Shown one piece after another: positions 28,481 through 35,467 of a stretch of 64,000 bases of DNA. The first letter of the stretch is position 1. Each line of letters begins with the position of its first letter. The notes under the pieces are model-generated. The model searched no databases. It worked only from the letters and a program-made list of their open reading frames with translations, and had not been told where the DNA came from. The stretch is taken from contig DVGW01000003.1 of NCBI GenBank assembly GCA_018712515.1, forward strand, positions 1-64,000, given 5' to 3'. The translations under genes and the position numbers were made by a program. Source of the DNA: Aphodovivens avicola. Its GTDB lineage: Bacteria > Actinomycetota > Coriobacteriia > Coriobacteriales > Eggerthellaceae.

Positions 28481-29408
28481 CGCGGATCCCGTCATCGTCA
28501 TCGTCGGACCCACCGCGTCGGGCAAGACCGACCTCGCCCAGCAGGTGGCGCTCGCGGTCGACGGGGAAGTGGTGAGCGCCGATTCCATGCAGGTCTATCG
28601 CGGCATGGACATCGGCACGGGCAAGCTCCCCGTCGAGGAGCGCCTCGTCGCGCACCACGGCTTCGACCTCGTCGATCCCGGCGAGCCCTTCTCAGCTGCT
28701 TTGTTCCAGGCATACGCCCGCAAGTGCTTCACTGACATCTCATCGCGGGGGAAGCGGCCCTTGCTGTGCGGCGGGACGGGCTTTTACGTGCGCGCAGCCA
28801 TCGACGGCTACGAGTTTCCCGAAGGCGAGCAGGTCGGCAACCTCATCCGCGACCGATACAACGAGATCGCCAAGACGAGGGGCGCCGATTATCTTTGGGG
28901 GCTGCTTCGCGATCGCGATCCGAAGAGCGCCGAGATAATCCCTCCGCGCGACGTCAAGCGTGTGGTCAGGGCATTCGAGTTGCTCGAGGACGGAACCTCC
29001 TACGCCGCGCAGAAGGAGAGGCTCGCCTCCATCCCGCAGGTCGTTCCCGCGATCTTCATCGGCCTCGCCGTCGATCCGGACCGCCTGCGCGCCCGCATCG
29101 ATGCCCGTGTGGACGCCATGTTCGAGCAGGGCCTGGTGCAAGAGGTCGAGAGCCTGTTAAATGCAGGTTTCAGGGATGGCATCACCGCGCCTCAGGCAAT
29201 AGGCTATAAGGAGGTCGTTGCCGCACTCGACGGAAGCATCACGTTCGACGAGGCCCGCGAGAAGATCAAGATCGCCACGCACCGCTACGCGAAACGCCAG
29301 CGCACGTGGTTCCGCAAGGATGAGCGCATCGTTTGGATCGACGCCAACGAAGGCGATCTGGATGCGTTGACCGAGCGGGCTTTGACGATTGTCCGGAACG
29401 CGTCCTGA
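28473..29408 (+). CDS. miaA: tRNA dimethylallyltransferase MiaA
   Basis: Transfers the dimethylallyl group to N6 of A37, producing the substrate of MiaB. The 311 residues show the P loop GPTASGKT, DSMQVYRGMDIGTGK, the GTGFY motif, VVRAFELLEDG, the IGYKEV motif and RYAKRQRTWFRKD. ATG 28473 overlaps the miaB stop and gives normal length; longer in-frame starts run into miaB. Confidence 0.96.
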   Translation: MTDADPVIVIVGPTASGKTDLAQQVALAVDGEVVSADSMQVYRGMDIGTGKLPVEERLVAHHGFDLVDPGEPFSAALFQAYARKCFTDISSRGKRPLLCGGTGFYVRAAIDGYEFPEGEQVGNLIRDRYNEIAKTRGADYLWGLLRDRDPKSAEIIPPRDVKRVVRAFELLEDGTSYAAQKERLASIPQVVPAIFIGLAVDPDRLRARIDARVDAMFEQGLVQEVESLLNAGFRDGITAPQAIGYKEVVAALDGSITFDEAREKIKIATHRYAKRQRTWFRKDERIVWIDANEGDLDALTERALTIVRNAS

Positions 29409-29490
29409 CGCCTGAGCCGGGCCTAGCGTCCGCTCCGTCCGCACTGCCGCGCGACCGACCATATTGGACGCTAGGTTCGAAGGGCGACGC

Positions 29491-30420
29491 ATGGAATATC
29501 GGTTCACGAAACTGCACGGCTTGGGCAACGACTTCATCTTCATCGAGGATTGGGATCGCTCGATCGAGCTCTCATCTGATGAGGTGGCGCGTCTCTGCGA
29601 TCGTCATACGGGGATCGGCGCGGACGGCATCATCCTCGTCCGCCCCTCGGAGCGCCCCGAATGCGCCGCCTATATGCACTACATCAACTCCGATGGAACG
29701 CTCGCGCAGATGTGCGGCAACGGCGTTCGCTGCTTCGCGAAGTACCTTGTCGACCGCCGGCTGGTCGACGTCTCGTCAGGTTCCCTCGTAGCGGACACGC
29801 TCGCGGGGCCCAAGCCGATCGCCTTCACCCTCGACGACGAGGGACGCATGGCGACCGCCACGGTCGACATGGGAACTCCGACGCTCGATCCCGCGCTCAT
29901 CCCGGTTTGCACGGACGTTTGCGACACGACGACGGACGACGGCGCGTCCTGCGCGATCGCCGCGATCGCATCCCCCTGGGGCGCGTTCTCCTTCGCATGC
30001 GTGTCGATGGGAAATCCGCACGCCGTGTGCTTCCTGGAGTCTTTCGACGGGCTTCCCAACGAGGTGTTCTCGGATCCGCGAGATAAATCCCTCGACACCC
30101 TCGACGTCGCCAAGGTCGGGGCATTCTTCGAGTCGCATAGCGCGTTTCCGGAGAAGGCGAACATCGAGTTCGTCGAAGTCGCGCCTGACAAACTGCGCAT
30201 GCGCGTCTTCGAACGCGGCTGCGGGGAGACGCTCGCCTGCGGAACCGGCGCATGCGCCGTCGCGGTCGCCGCGGCGCTCACGGGGCGGGCTCCGCGCGAG
30301 ACCGACGTGGCACTGCGCGGCGGCACCCTCCATATCGCGTGGACTGACGATGGGCATGTGATGATGACCGGGCCGGCGCGGCAGTCCTTCACCGGAACGT
30401 TCGCATTGCCGCTAGCATGA
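29491..30420 (+). CDS. dapF: Diaminopimelate epimerase
   Basis: Interconverts LL- and meso-diaminopimelate without a cofactor, using two cysteines. Both are present: Cys75 in MCGNGVR and Cys250 in LACGTGAC, in the expected N- and C-terminal halves. KLHGLGNDF, GIGADGI and SMGNPHAV are further family motifs. Start 29491 follows GAAGGG by 6 bases, giving 309 residues. Confidence 0.96.
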   Translation: MEYRFTKLHGLGNDFIFIEDWDRSIELSSDEVARLCDRHTGIGADGIILVRPSERPECAAYMHYINSDGTLAQMCGNGVRCFAKYLVDRRLVDVSSGSLVADTLAGPKPIAFTLDDEGRMATATVDMGTPTLDPALIPVCTDVCDTTTDDGASCAIAAIASPWGAFSFACVSMGNPHAVCFLESFDGLPNEVFSDPRDKSLDTLDVAKVGAFFESHSAFPEKANIEFVEVAPDKLRMRVFERGCGETLACGTGACAVAVAAALTGRAPRETDVALRGGTLHIAWTDDGHVMMTGPARQSFTGTFALPLA

Positions 30421-30480
30421 TGCGCCCTTCGGCCAGCCCGCCGTCCGCGCGCCTCCCTCGTCCGTTGCATCGCGCGCCTA

Positions 30481-30499
30481 TGCTAAGATACCGTCCATG
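30481..30499 (+). promoter_or_regulatory. Extended -10 promoter giving a probable leaderless hflX mRNA
   Basis: TG (30481-30482), one base, TAAGAT (30484-30489), then 7 bases to the ATG at 30497. There is no Shine-Dalgarno sequence in the space available. The arrangement repeats that of phoH and menA in this window. Confidence 0.55.
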
Positions 30500-31807
30500 A
30501 GTGAATTCGAATCAGTGATCCAACGGGGCCCGGCAACGGTGATCGAGCAGGAGCGCGAGCGCGCCATCCTGGTCGGCGTGGATCGTCCCGGTGCCAAGTG
30601 GCCCGTCTCCTCCTCGCTTGCGGAACTGGAGCGCCTCGCGGATACCGCCGGGGCGGACACGGTGGCGGTCACCACCCAGAAGCTCGACGCCCCCAATCCG
30701 CGCACGTTCGTCGGCAGCGGCAAGGCCGAGGAGATCGCGCAGCTTGCCCGCGCCCACGCCGCCGACCTCGTCATCTTCGACGACGAGCTCAGCCCCTCGC
30801 AGCAGGCCAACCTCGAGAAGATCGTCGACAAGGACGTCAAGGTCATCGACAGGACCGCCCTCATCCTCGACATCTTCGCCCTCCACGCGACGAGCCGCGA
30901 AGGCCGCCTCCAGGTGAGGCTCGCCCAGAATCAGTACCTGTATCCGCGCCTGCGCGGCATGTGGGCCCACCTCGCGTCCAACCGCATGGGCGGCGGCGTC
31001 GGATCCCGCTTCGGCGAAGGCGAAAGTCAGCTCGAGGTCGACCGCCGCATGGTGCGCAAGCGCATCACGTCCATCAAGCGCGAGCTCATACACCTCGGCT
31101 CGGTGCGATCGCTGCAGCGCGAGAGCCGCCTGTCGAGCGGCATGTTCAAGGTGGCGCTCGCCGGCTACACCAACGCGGGAAAATCGAGTCTTCTCAACCG
31201 TTTGACCGATGCGGATGTGCTGAGCTACGACAAGCTGTTCGCGACGCTCGACTCCACCACGCGCCGCTACAAGCTTCCCGAAGGACGCGAGATCACGTTG
31301 ACGGACACCGTCGGGTTCATCCAGAAGCTTCCGACCACGCTCGTCGAGGCGTTTAAGTCGACGCTCGACGAGATCACCGGAGCGGACCTCATCCTCCACG
31401 TCATCGACGCCTCATCGCCCGAATACGACGCCCAGATCCTCGCGGTGGAGGAGGTTCTCGACCAGATCCATGCGCACGACATCCCCTGCATCCGGGTCTT
31501 CAACAAGATAGACCTGCTCGATGAGGACAGCCGACGCGGCCTTGAAGCGCGCCATCAGCACGACGTGCTCGTGTCGGCGGAGACGGGGGAGGGGATCGAC
31601 CACCTTATCAAGCGCATAGAAATAGCCGCATCCTCGGCGGATGCGGCTATCGAAGCGGTGATCCCCTACAAGGAGGGAAGGCTCGTCTCCCTGGCCCATG
31701 AGCGCTGCCGCATCATCACCGAGGAGCATCGCGAAGAGGGCACCTATCTCTCGATGATGGTGCCGACGGCCTATCGGGACGCGTTCGAGCCCTATCGGCT
31801 GATGTGA
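30497..31807 (+). CDS. hflX: Ribosome-splitting GTPase HflX
   Basis: GTPase that binds 50S subunits and rescues stalled or dormant ribosomes under stress. The 436 residues contain the N-terminal HflX domain (FVGSGKAEEIAQ, IFDDELSPSQQANLE, RTALILDIFALHA), a coiled linker with GEGESQLEVDRR, the G domain with GYTNAGKSSLLN, DTVGFIQKLP and NKIDLL, and a C-terminal domain. Its 3' end is convergent with lexA, with a 3-base gap. Confidence 0.95.
   Translation: MSEFESVIQRGPATVIEQERERAILVGVDRPGAKWPVSSSLAELERLADTAGADTVAVTTQKLDAPNPRTFVGSGKAEEIAQLARAHAADLVIFDDELSPSQQANLEKIVDKDVKVIDRTALILDIFALHATSREGRLQVRLAQNQYLYPRLRGMWAHLASNRMGGGVGSRFGEGESQLEVDRRMVRKRITSIKRELIHLGSVRSLQRESRLSSGMFKVALAGYTNAGKSSLLNRLTDADVLSYDKLFATLDSTTRRYKLPEGREITLTDTVGFIQKLPTTLVEAFKSTLDEITGADLILHVIDASSPEYDAQILAVEEVLDQIHAHDIPCIRVFNKIDLLDEDSRRGLEARHQHDVLVSAETGEGIDHLIKRIEIAASSADAAIEAVIPYKEGRLVSLAHERCRIITEEHREEGTYLSMMVPTAYRDAFEPYRLM
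31622..31650 (-). terminator. Probable lexA terminator embedded in the antisense hflX coding sequence
   Basis: A perfect 12-bp inverted repeat (ATAGCCGCATCC, 31622-31633, with GGATGCGGCTAT, 31639-31650) with a 5-base loop. Read on the minus strand the stem is followed by TTCTATG, and the hairpin lies about 160 bases beyond the lexA stop. On the plus strand it is within hflX and has no T tail. The assignment to lexA is inferred. Confidence 0.45.
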
Positions 31808-31810
31808 CGA

Positions 31811-32449
31811 CTACAGGCGCCTGAACACCGCGACGACCTTGCCCGCGATGGAGCAGTCGCGCGTGATGATCGGGTCCATCGAGGAGTTCTCCGGCTGCAG
31901 GCGGATGTGATCCTTCTCGCGGTAGAAGCGCTTCACCGTGGCGCCGTCGTCGATGAGGGCGACGACGATATCCCCGTTGTTGGCGACGGGCTGCTCCTTC
32001 ACGACGACGTAGTCGCCGTCGTTGATGCCAGCCTCGATCATGGAATCACCGCGCACCGAGAGCATGAAGGAAGGCGCGTCGCCGACGATGTCGGTCGGCA
32101 GCGTCATGGTGTCGGTGATGTTCTCCTCGGCGAGGATGGGGGAGCCGGCTGCCACGTTTCCGACGAGGGGGACCTCCACGGCGCGGCCGAACGACGGCGC
32201 GATGATGTTCTCGATGACGCTGGCCTCGTCGTGGGGATGCGTCAACGTGATGGAGCGCGATTTGAGGGGATCGCGCTTGATGAGGCCCTTCTCCTCGAGC
32301 GCCTTGAGATGCACGTGCACGGTGGAAGGGGAGGAGAGTCCCAGGCTCTGGCAGATCTCGCGCACGGTCGGACCGTAGCCCTTCTCCTGGATGCAGGCCT
32401 CGATGCAGTCGAGAACCGCCTGCTGGCGCTTCGTCACCTTGTCGCTCAT
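31811..32449 (-). CDS. lexA: SOS repressor LexA
   Basis: Repressor of the SOS regulon that self-cleaves when stimulated by RecA filaments. The 212 residues have a winged helix-turn-helix (1-70, with PTVREICQSLGLSSPSTV) and an S24 peptidase domain with the cleavage site Ala101-Gly102, nucleophile Ser136 (RGDSM) and Lys173 (TVKRF). All catalytic parts are intact. Three candidate LexA boxes lie in the divergent promoter region, and another precedes recA. Confidence 0.97.
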   Translation of the reverse strand: MSDKVTKRQQAVLDCIEACIQEKGYGPTVREICQSLGLSSPSTVHVHLKALEEKGLIKRDPLKSRSITLTHPHDEASVIENIIAPSFGRAVEVPLVGNVAAGSPILAEENITDTMTLPTDIVGDAPSFMLSVRGDSMIEAGINDGDYVVVKEQPVANNGDIVVALIDDGATVKRFYREKDHIRLQPENSSMDPIITRDCSIAGKVVAVFRRL

Positions 32450-32468
32450 CGGTTCGTCCTTTCTTACC

Positions 32469-32480
32469 GAACAAATGTTT
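32469..32480. promoter_or_regulatory. LexA box 1 (lexA-proximal)
   Basis: GAACAAATGTTT, located 20-31 bases upstream of the lexA start codon. It matches the Gram-positive SOS box GAAC-N4-GTTY and is nearly identical to the box in the recA promoter. Probably mediates lexA autorepression. Confidence 0.75.
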
Positions 32481-32489
32481 TATTTTCCA

Positions 32490-32518
32490 TTGACAGGAAC
32501 CTTTGTTCGCTCTATTAT
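32490..32518 (+). promoter_or_regulatory. SOS promoter of the small membrane protein gene with LexA box 2
   Basis: TTGACA (32490-32495), a 17-base spacer and TATTAT (32513-32518): a strong promoter. LexA box 2, GAACCTTTGTTC (32497-32508), occupies the spacer, where a repressor would exclude RNA polymerase. Confidence 0.75.
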
Positions 32519-32524
32519 AAACAC

Positions 32525-32536
32525 GAACAAAGGTTC
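32525..32536. promoter_or_regulatory. LexA box 3
   Basis: GAACAAAGGTTC, the exact reverse complement of box 2, overlapping the predicted transcription start of the rightward gene. Centres of boxes 2 and 3 are 28 bases apart. Confidence 0.7.
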
Positions 32537-32559
32537 TACGCAAGGAGAACGGAGCTGAA

Positions 32560-32889
32560 ATGAGCAACAGCGTGAAGAATTTCCCCATCGAAGGCACCGC
32601 TGCGCTGCGCGTCGAGGAAGGCGCCGTCGAGCGCACCCAGATCATCGCGTTTCCCGGCCATGAACGCCGTCCGCTCCATGCGAAACCCGAAACGCCGGCT
32701 GCCGAGGGATCGATGCGCGGCCTTCTCGCCGGCAAGCTCGCATCTGCGATGGAGCAAAGCGAGATGGTGAGCAGCCTGCGCCACGGCACCTGCAAGGGCA
32801 AGGCGGTCGGGCGCATGACGAGTCTCCAGGCCGCTGGAGCATCGCTGTTCTTCTTCGTCTTCCTCATGGGCACGCTGCTGTTCGTCTAG
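32560..32889 (+). CDS. Small SOS-controlled membrane protein, candidate cell-division inhibitor
   Basis: 109 residues, not recognised by sequence. Residues 1-88 are hydrophilic; residues about 90-109 form a single hydrophobic helix ending at the C-terminus (LFFFVFLMGTLLFV), so it is probably tail-anchored. GGAG 5 bases before the ATG supports the start. It is divergent from lexA, under a strong promoter covered by two LexA boxes, and followed by nrdR. Bacillus yneA, Corynebacterium divS and Mycobacterium Rv2719c occupy the same place beside lexA and block division during DNA damage; divS is also next to nrdR. The role here is inferred from position, regulation and the membrane helix. No LysM domain is visible. 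Confidence 0.65.
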   Translation: MSNSVKNFPIEGTAALRVEEGAVERTQIIAFPGHERRPLHAKPETPAAEGSMRGLLAGKLASAMEQSEMVSSLRHGTCKGKAVGRMTSLQAAGASLFFFVFLMGTLLFV

Positions 32890-32907
32890 CGGCGCCATTC
32901 AAGGTTT

Positions 32908-32964
32908 CCACTGATGCTGCGTTTCAGTGGCTGCGGGAGGGGCTCCGTGCTAAGCGGAGCCTTT
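32908..32964 (+). terminator. Two hairpins between the SOS protein gene and nrdR
   Basis: CCACTGA/TCAGTGG (32908-32930), then GGCTCCG/CGGAGCC (32941-32961) followed by TTTCC. The second resembles an intrinsic terminator for the SOS gene, which may separate its expression from nrdR. Confidence 0.55.
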
Positions 32965-33013
32965 CCATTTGTTGATGTTTTAATGCGCGCGAAGCTTCCT
33001 TTCAGGGTTGCGG

Positions 33014-33043
33014 TATCATGGACGAAACCTTGATCGTGAGGAG
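33014..33043 (+). promoter_or_regulatory. nrdR -10 element and ribosome-binding site
   Basis: TATCAT (33014-33019) is a plausible -10 hexamer with no good -35. GTGAGGAG (33036-33043) is the ribosome-binding site for ATG 33048. An earlier in-frame ATG at 33018 overlaps the -10 element and is not used. Confidence 0.4.
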
Positions 33044-33047
33044 TAGC

Positions 33048-33494
33048 ATGCGTTGTCCGAGCTGCGGTCATCTTGAATCCAAAGTAGTCGATTCCCGTCC
33101 GTCCGACGACGGCGGGGTCATCCGTCGCCGCAGGGAGTGCCTTGCGTGTGGCAGGCGCTTCACAACCTACGAGCGTGCCGAGGAGAACCCGCTCATCGTC
33201 GTGAAATCCGACGGCTCGTCGGAGGCCTACGATCGCCAGAAGCTGATGCGCGGCCTTCTGATCGCCTGCGCCAAACGGCCCATCTCTCCCGAGCAGATCG
33301 CCTCGCTGATCGATGGAATCGAGACCGATCTGCGCAATTCGAATCAGATCGAGATACGTTCAAAGGACCTCGGCGATAGGGTGATGGCGCGTCTCGCGAA
33401 GCTCGACGATGTCGCCTACGTACGCTTCGCGAGCGTCTACAAGGACTTTCAAAACATCGAGGAATTCGCCGCCGCACTGGAGGAGCTTCACTAA
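33048..33494 (+). CDS. nrdR: Ribonucleotide reductase transcriptional repressor NrdR
   Basis: 148-residue repressor that senses (d)ATP and controls ribonucleotide reductase genes. It begins with the zinc ribbon CPSCG near residue 3 and CLACGRRF near 31, with the RRRREC link, followed by an ATP-cone domain (about 45-135; VVKSDGSSEAYDRQKL). Intact. No NrdR boxes or nrd genes are in the window. Its place next to the SOS gene matches the divS-nrdR arrangement of Corynebacterium. Confidence 0.95.
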   Translation: MRCPSCGHLESKVVDSRPSDDGGVIRRRRECLACGRRFTTYERAEENPLIVVKSDGSSEAYDRQKLMRGLLIACAKRPISPEQIASLIDGIETDLRNSNQIEIRSKDLGDRVMARLAKLDDVAYVRFASVYKDFQNIEEFAAALEELH

Positions 33495-33495
33495 C

Positions 33496-33939
33496 ATGGC
33501 CATCCGCATCCCCCTGCAACAGCTCGACAAGTATCTGCCCGTGCCCGAGAACGCCTACGTGGGCGATGGGGCAGTGGATCTTCGTTCCACCAAAGACCTC
33601 GTGCTGAAGCCGTTCGAACGCGCGTTGGTTCCCACCGGCATCGCCATCGAACTGCCGCTCGGATACGCCGCTCTCGTCGTCCCGCGCAGCGGATTGGCAA
33701 TCAAGCACGGCATCACGCTGGTGAACGCCCCTGGATTGATCGACAGCAACTACCGCGGCGAGATCGGGGCCATCATCGCCAACATGGATCCCCGCGAGGC
33801 GTTCGAGATCAAGCGCGGCGACCGTATCGCCCAGCTCATGATCATCGCCGTCGAACAGCCCGAGTTCGATGTGGTGGAGACCCTTTCCGAGACGGAACGT
33901 GGCGCCGGAGGCTTCGGCAGCAGCGGCGTCTCGAATTAG
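33496..33939 (+). CDS. dut: dUTP diphosphatase
   Basis: Trimeric dUTPase that removes dUTP and supplies dUMP for thymidylate synthesis. The 147 residues contain the five family motifs in order: GAVDLRS, PRSGLAIKHGITL, APGLIDSNYRGE, RGDRIAQL and the C-terminal P-loop-like RGAGGFGSSG. ATG 33496 lies one base after the nrdR stop. The grouping with nrdR and the SOS locus joins nucleotide-pool control to damage response. Confidence 0.96.
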   Translation: MAIRIPLQQLDKYLPVPENAYVGDGAVDLRSTKDLVLKPFERALVPTGIAIELPLGYAALVVPRSGLAIKHGITLVNAPGLIDSNYRGEIGAIIANMDPREAFEIKRGDRIAQLMIIAVEQPEFDVVETLSETERGAGGFGSSGVSN

Positions 33940-33975
33940 CGGCATATCGCTTCTTTTGATTGTACGCAGCGAACC

Positions 33976-33992
33976 ATTAGAGTTGCTCTAAT
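33976..33992. promoter_or_regulatory. MerR-type operator palindrome R1
   Basis: 17-bp palindrome ATTAGAGTTGCTCTAAT, first of four copies upstream of the MerR-family gene. The AGAGT...ACTCT dyad resembles operators of MerR regulators of the AdhR/NmlR group. Confidence 0.65.
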
Positions 33993-33999
33993 CATTAGA

Positions 34000-34016
34000 A
34001 TTAGAGTAACTCTAAT
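34000..34016. promoter_or_regulatory. MerR-type operator palindrome R2
   Basis: ATTAGAGTAACTCTAAT, perfect palindrome except the central base. Its centre is 24 bases from that of R1 and 25 from that of R3, so the three copies are regularly spaced. Confidence 0.65.
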
Positions 34017-34020
34017 ACCT

Positions 34021-34051
34021 TTGATTTAGAGTTACTCTAACGTCGTATACG
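34021..34051 (+). promoter_or_regulatory. MerR-type promoter with operator R3 in a long spacer
   Basis: TTGATT (34021-34026) and TATACG (34046-34051) are separated by 19 bases, the unusually long spacer of MerR-activated promoters. Palindrome R3, TTTAGAGTTACTCTAAC (34025-34041), fills it. Probably the autoregulated promoter of the MerR gene. Confidence 0.55.
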
Positions 34052-34098
34052 AAGCTGATGGTGCGATTTAGCCCGAATAGTTCTCGTTGTGCTGTAGT

Positions 34099-34115
34099 AT
34101 TAGAGTTACTCTAAT
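34099..34115. promoter_or_regulatory. MerR-type operator palindrome R4
   Basis: ATTAGAGTTACTCTAAT, 40 bases upstream of the MerR-family start codon. It shares 17 consecutive bases (TAGAGTTACTCTAATTG) with copy R5 at 36892-36908. Confidence 0.65.
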
Positions 34116-34154
34116 TGCTTGTCCTTCTCATAACCCAGAGCGCGAGGAGAAGCC

Positions 34155-34571
34155 ATGTCGTATCAATGTGAACATCAGCCGACGGAATCTGAGGGGCTGC
34201 TCGGGATCAATGAGGTCGTCGAACTCACGGGCATATCGGCCTTCACCATCCGCTATTACGACAAATGCGGCTTTTTCCCGAACCTGATCCGTGGGAAACG
34301 CGGCGTCCGCAGCTTCAAGCCCTCCGACGTCAAACAGCTCAAACTCGTCGATGCGCTCCGTCGCAGCGGCTTGTCAATCGAAGGCATCCGGTATTTCGTC
34401 AGGCTGTCAAAGCGCGGTGAAGAAACCGAAGCGGATCGACGCGCTATCATCCAAACCCAAACGACGGCGCTCGAATATCAGATCGCCGAGGCCGAGGAAA
34501 GCCTCGAGCTGTTGCGCGAAGAACTTGCGAGCTTGAAGATCCAGGAAGAGAGCGAACCGAACCGCGGTTGA
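34155..34571 (+). CDS. MerR-family transcriptional regulator
   Basis: 138-residue DNA-binding protein. Residues 15-85 form the winged-helix MerR domain (GINEVVELTGISAFTIRYYDKCG, so split: the TIRYYDKCGFFP core is diagnostic, then GVRSFKPSDV), followed by a dimerisation coiled coil (about 90-130) and a short acidic tail. The C-terminal part has no cysteine or other metal site, so it is not a metal sensor of the MerR/CueR kind and the inducer is unknown. GAGGAG precedes the ATG. It likely binds the ATTAGAG palindromes upstream of itself and of the lipoprotein gene. Confidence 0.85.
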   Translation: MSYQCEHQPTESEGLLGINEVVELTGISAFTIRYYDKCGFFPNLIRGKRGVRSFKPSDVKQLKLVDALRRSGLSIEGIRYFVRLSKRGEETEADRRAIIQTQTTALEYQIAEAEESLELLREELASLKIQEESEPNRG

Positions 34572-34808
34572 CGGACGGAAACCGGTCGGAACGCCTCCAA
34601 AAGCCAGTAGAGGCAGTTGCAATCGTTAAAATCCATGGGTTAGGAGTCGTCAGAACCCAAAATAGGGCCTTAGAACGGCTCTCAGAGCCTCGTTTATAAA
34701 GCCCCAGGTCAGAGGCTTAAGATTTGCTCACTGATGCACGCAGGTCCCTCAAAGCTGCAATATCCTATCTGTAACAGCTGATAATATATGTTATGTAAAC
34801 TAGCGATC
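34572..34808. other. Gene-free spacer between MerR gene and phosphatase
   Basis: 237 bases of lower GC than the surrounding housekeeping DNA. No supported frame. It holds short inverted repeats (TGGGTT/AACCCA, GGCTC/GAGCC, AGCCTC/GAGGCT around 34635-34715) that may act as terminators for the two convergent genes. Confidence 0.4.
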
Positions 34809-35270
34809 TTAAATCCGATGGGTCTCGAGATAATCGCAGAGAGCCTCGCACCCCTGCTTCACGTCTCGATAGGTCGTCTCGAAATCGCCGGTGTACCAAG
34901 GATCCGCTACGCTCCTTGATGAACCGGCAAACGCAAGCAGTTTGGAGATCTTGGAATCAGGATCCCCACCGCAAATCGCCTTCATCCTGCGGACGTTCTC
35001 TTCGTCCATGCCGATGAGCATGTCGTACCGCTCGTAATCCGCCCGAGACATCTGGCGCGCCGTTTTGCCCGAACAGTCGATGCCTTTAGCGACGAGGATC
35101 TTCCTTGTGCCGCGATGAACCGGATTGCCGAGCTCCTCGGTGCTGGTGGCAGCCGACTCGACATGCACGCGATCGGCAAGCCCTCGCGCTCGCAGACAAT
35201 CCTTCATCATGAATTCCGCCATGGGCGAACGGCAGATGTTGCCGTGGCAGACGAACAGGATCTCAAGCAT
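34809..35270 (-). CDS. Low-molecular-weight protein tyrosine phosphatase
   Basis: 153-residue cysteine phosphatase. The P-loop CHGNICRS is at the N-terminus (nucleophile Cys8, Arg14) and the general acid is in DPWYTGDF, with an extra RGTRKIL block in between. All catalytic residues are present. Bacterial members act on tyrosine kinases of polysaccharide synthesis or on arginine phosphate; no partner is visible here. GGAGG precedes the start. A half-copy of the MerR operator (ATTAGAGTT, 35319-35327) lies about 50 bases upstream. Confidence 0.93.
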   Translation of the reverse strand: MLEILFVCHGNICRSPMAEFMMKDCLRARGLADRVHVESAATSTEELGNPVHRGTRKILVAKGIDCSGKTARQMSRADYERYDMLIGMDEENVRRMKAICGGDPDSKISKLLAFAGSSRSVADPWYTGDFETTYRDVKQGCEALCDYLETHRI

Positions 35271-35366
35271 CGAGCACCTCCGAGAGCATAATAAGAGAAA
35301 CGTACTGATGTATATTCAATTAGAGTTGATATACGAAAACGAAAGATTTGACAACAAAAATATATA

Positions 35367-35419
35367 TTGCAACTGCCGGTTGACATATTGAATGGTGTTG
35401 ATTGCTTGTTTGCAACTGC
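35367..35419 (+). repeat. Direct repeat TTGCAACTGC upstream of the XRE gene
   Basis: Two identical 10-base copies at 35367-35376 and 35410-35419, 43 bases apart, on either side of a TTGACA (35380-35385). They may be operator sites for the XRE protein. A candidate -10, TAAAGT, is at 35429-35434. Confidence 0.4.
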
Positions 35420-35467
35420 ACTAAAAGATAAAGTATGTGCGAAATAAACACACAGGAGGATAAAATT

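Noticed and set aside
32046..32873. 275-codon minus-strand frame across the lexA / SOS-protein promoter region
   Set aside because: It would run through the SOS promoter and boxes in a shifted frame relative to lexA and has no recognisable domain.
33976..34115. Regular 17-bp repeats considered as a CRISPR array or replication iterons
   Set aside because: The repeats are palindromes with 7-8 base gaps, too short for CRISPR. No cas or rep genes are near, and the MerR gene explains them better.
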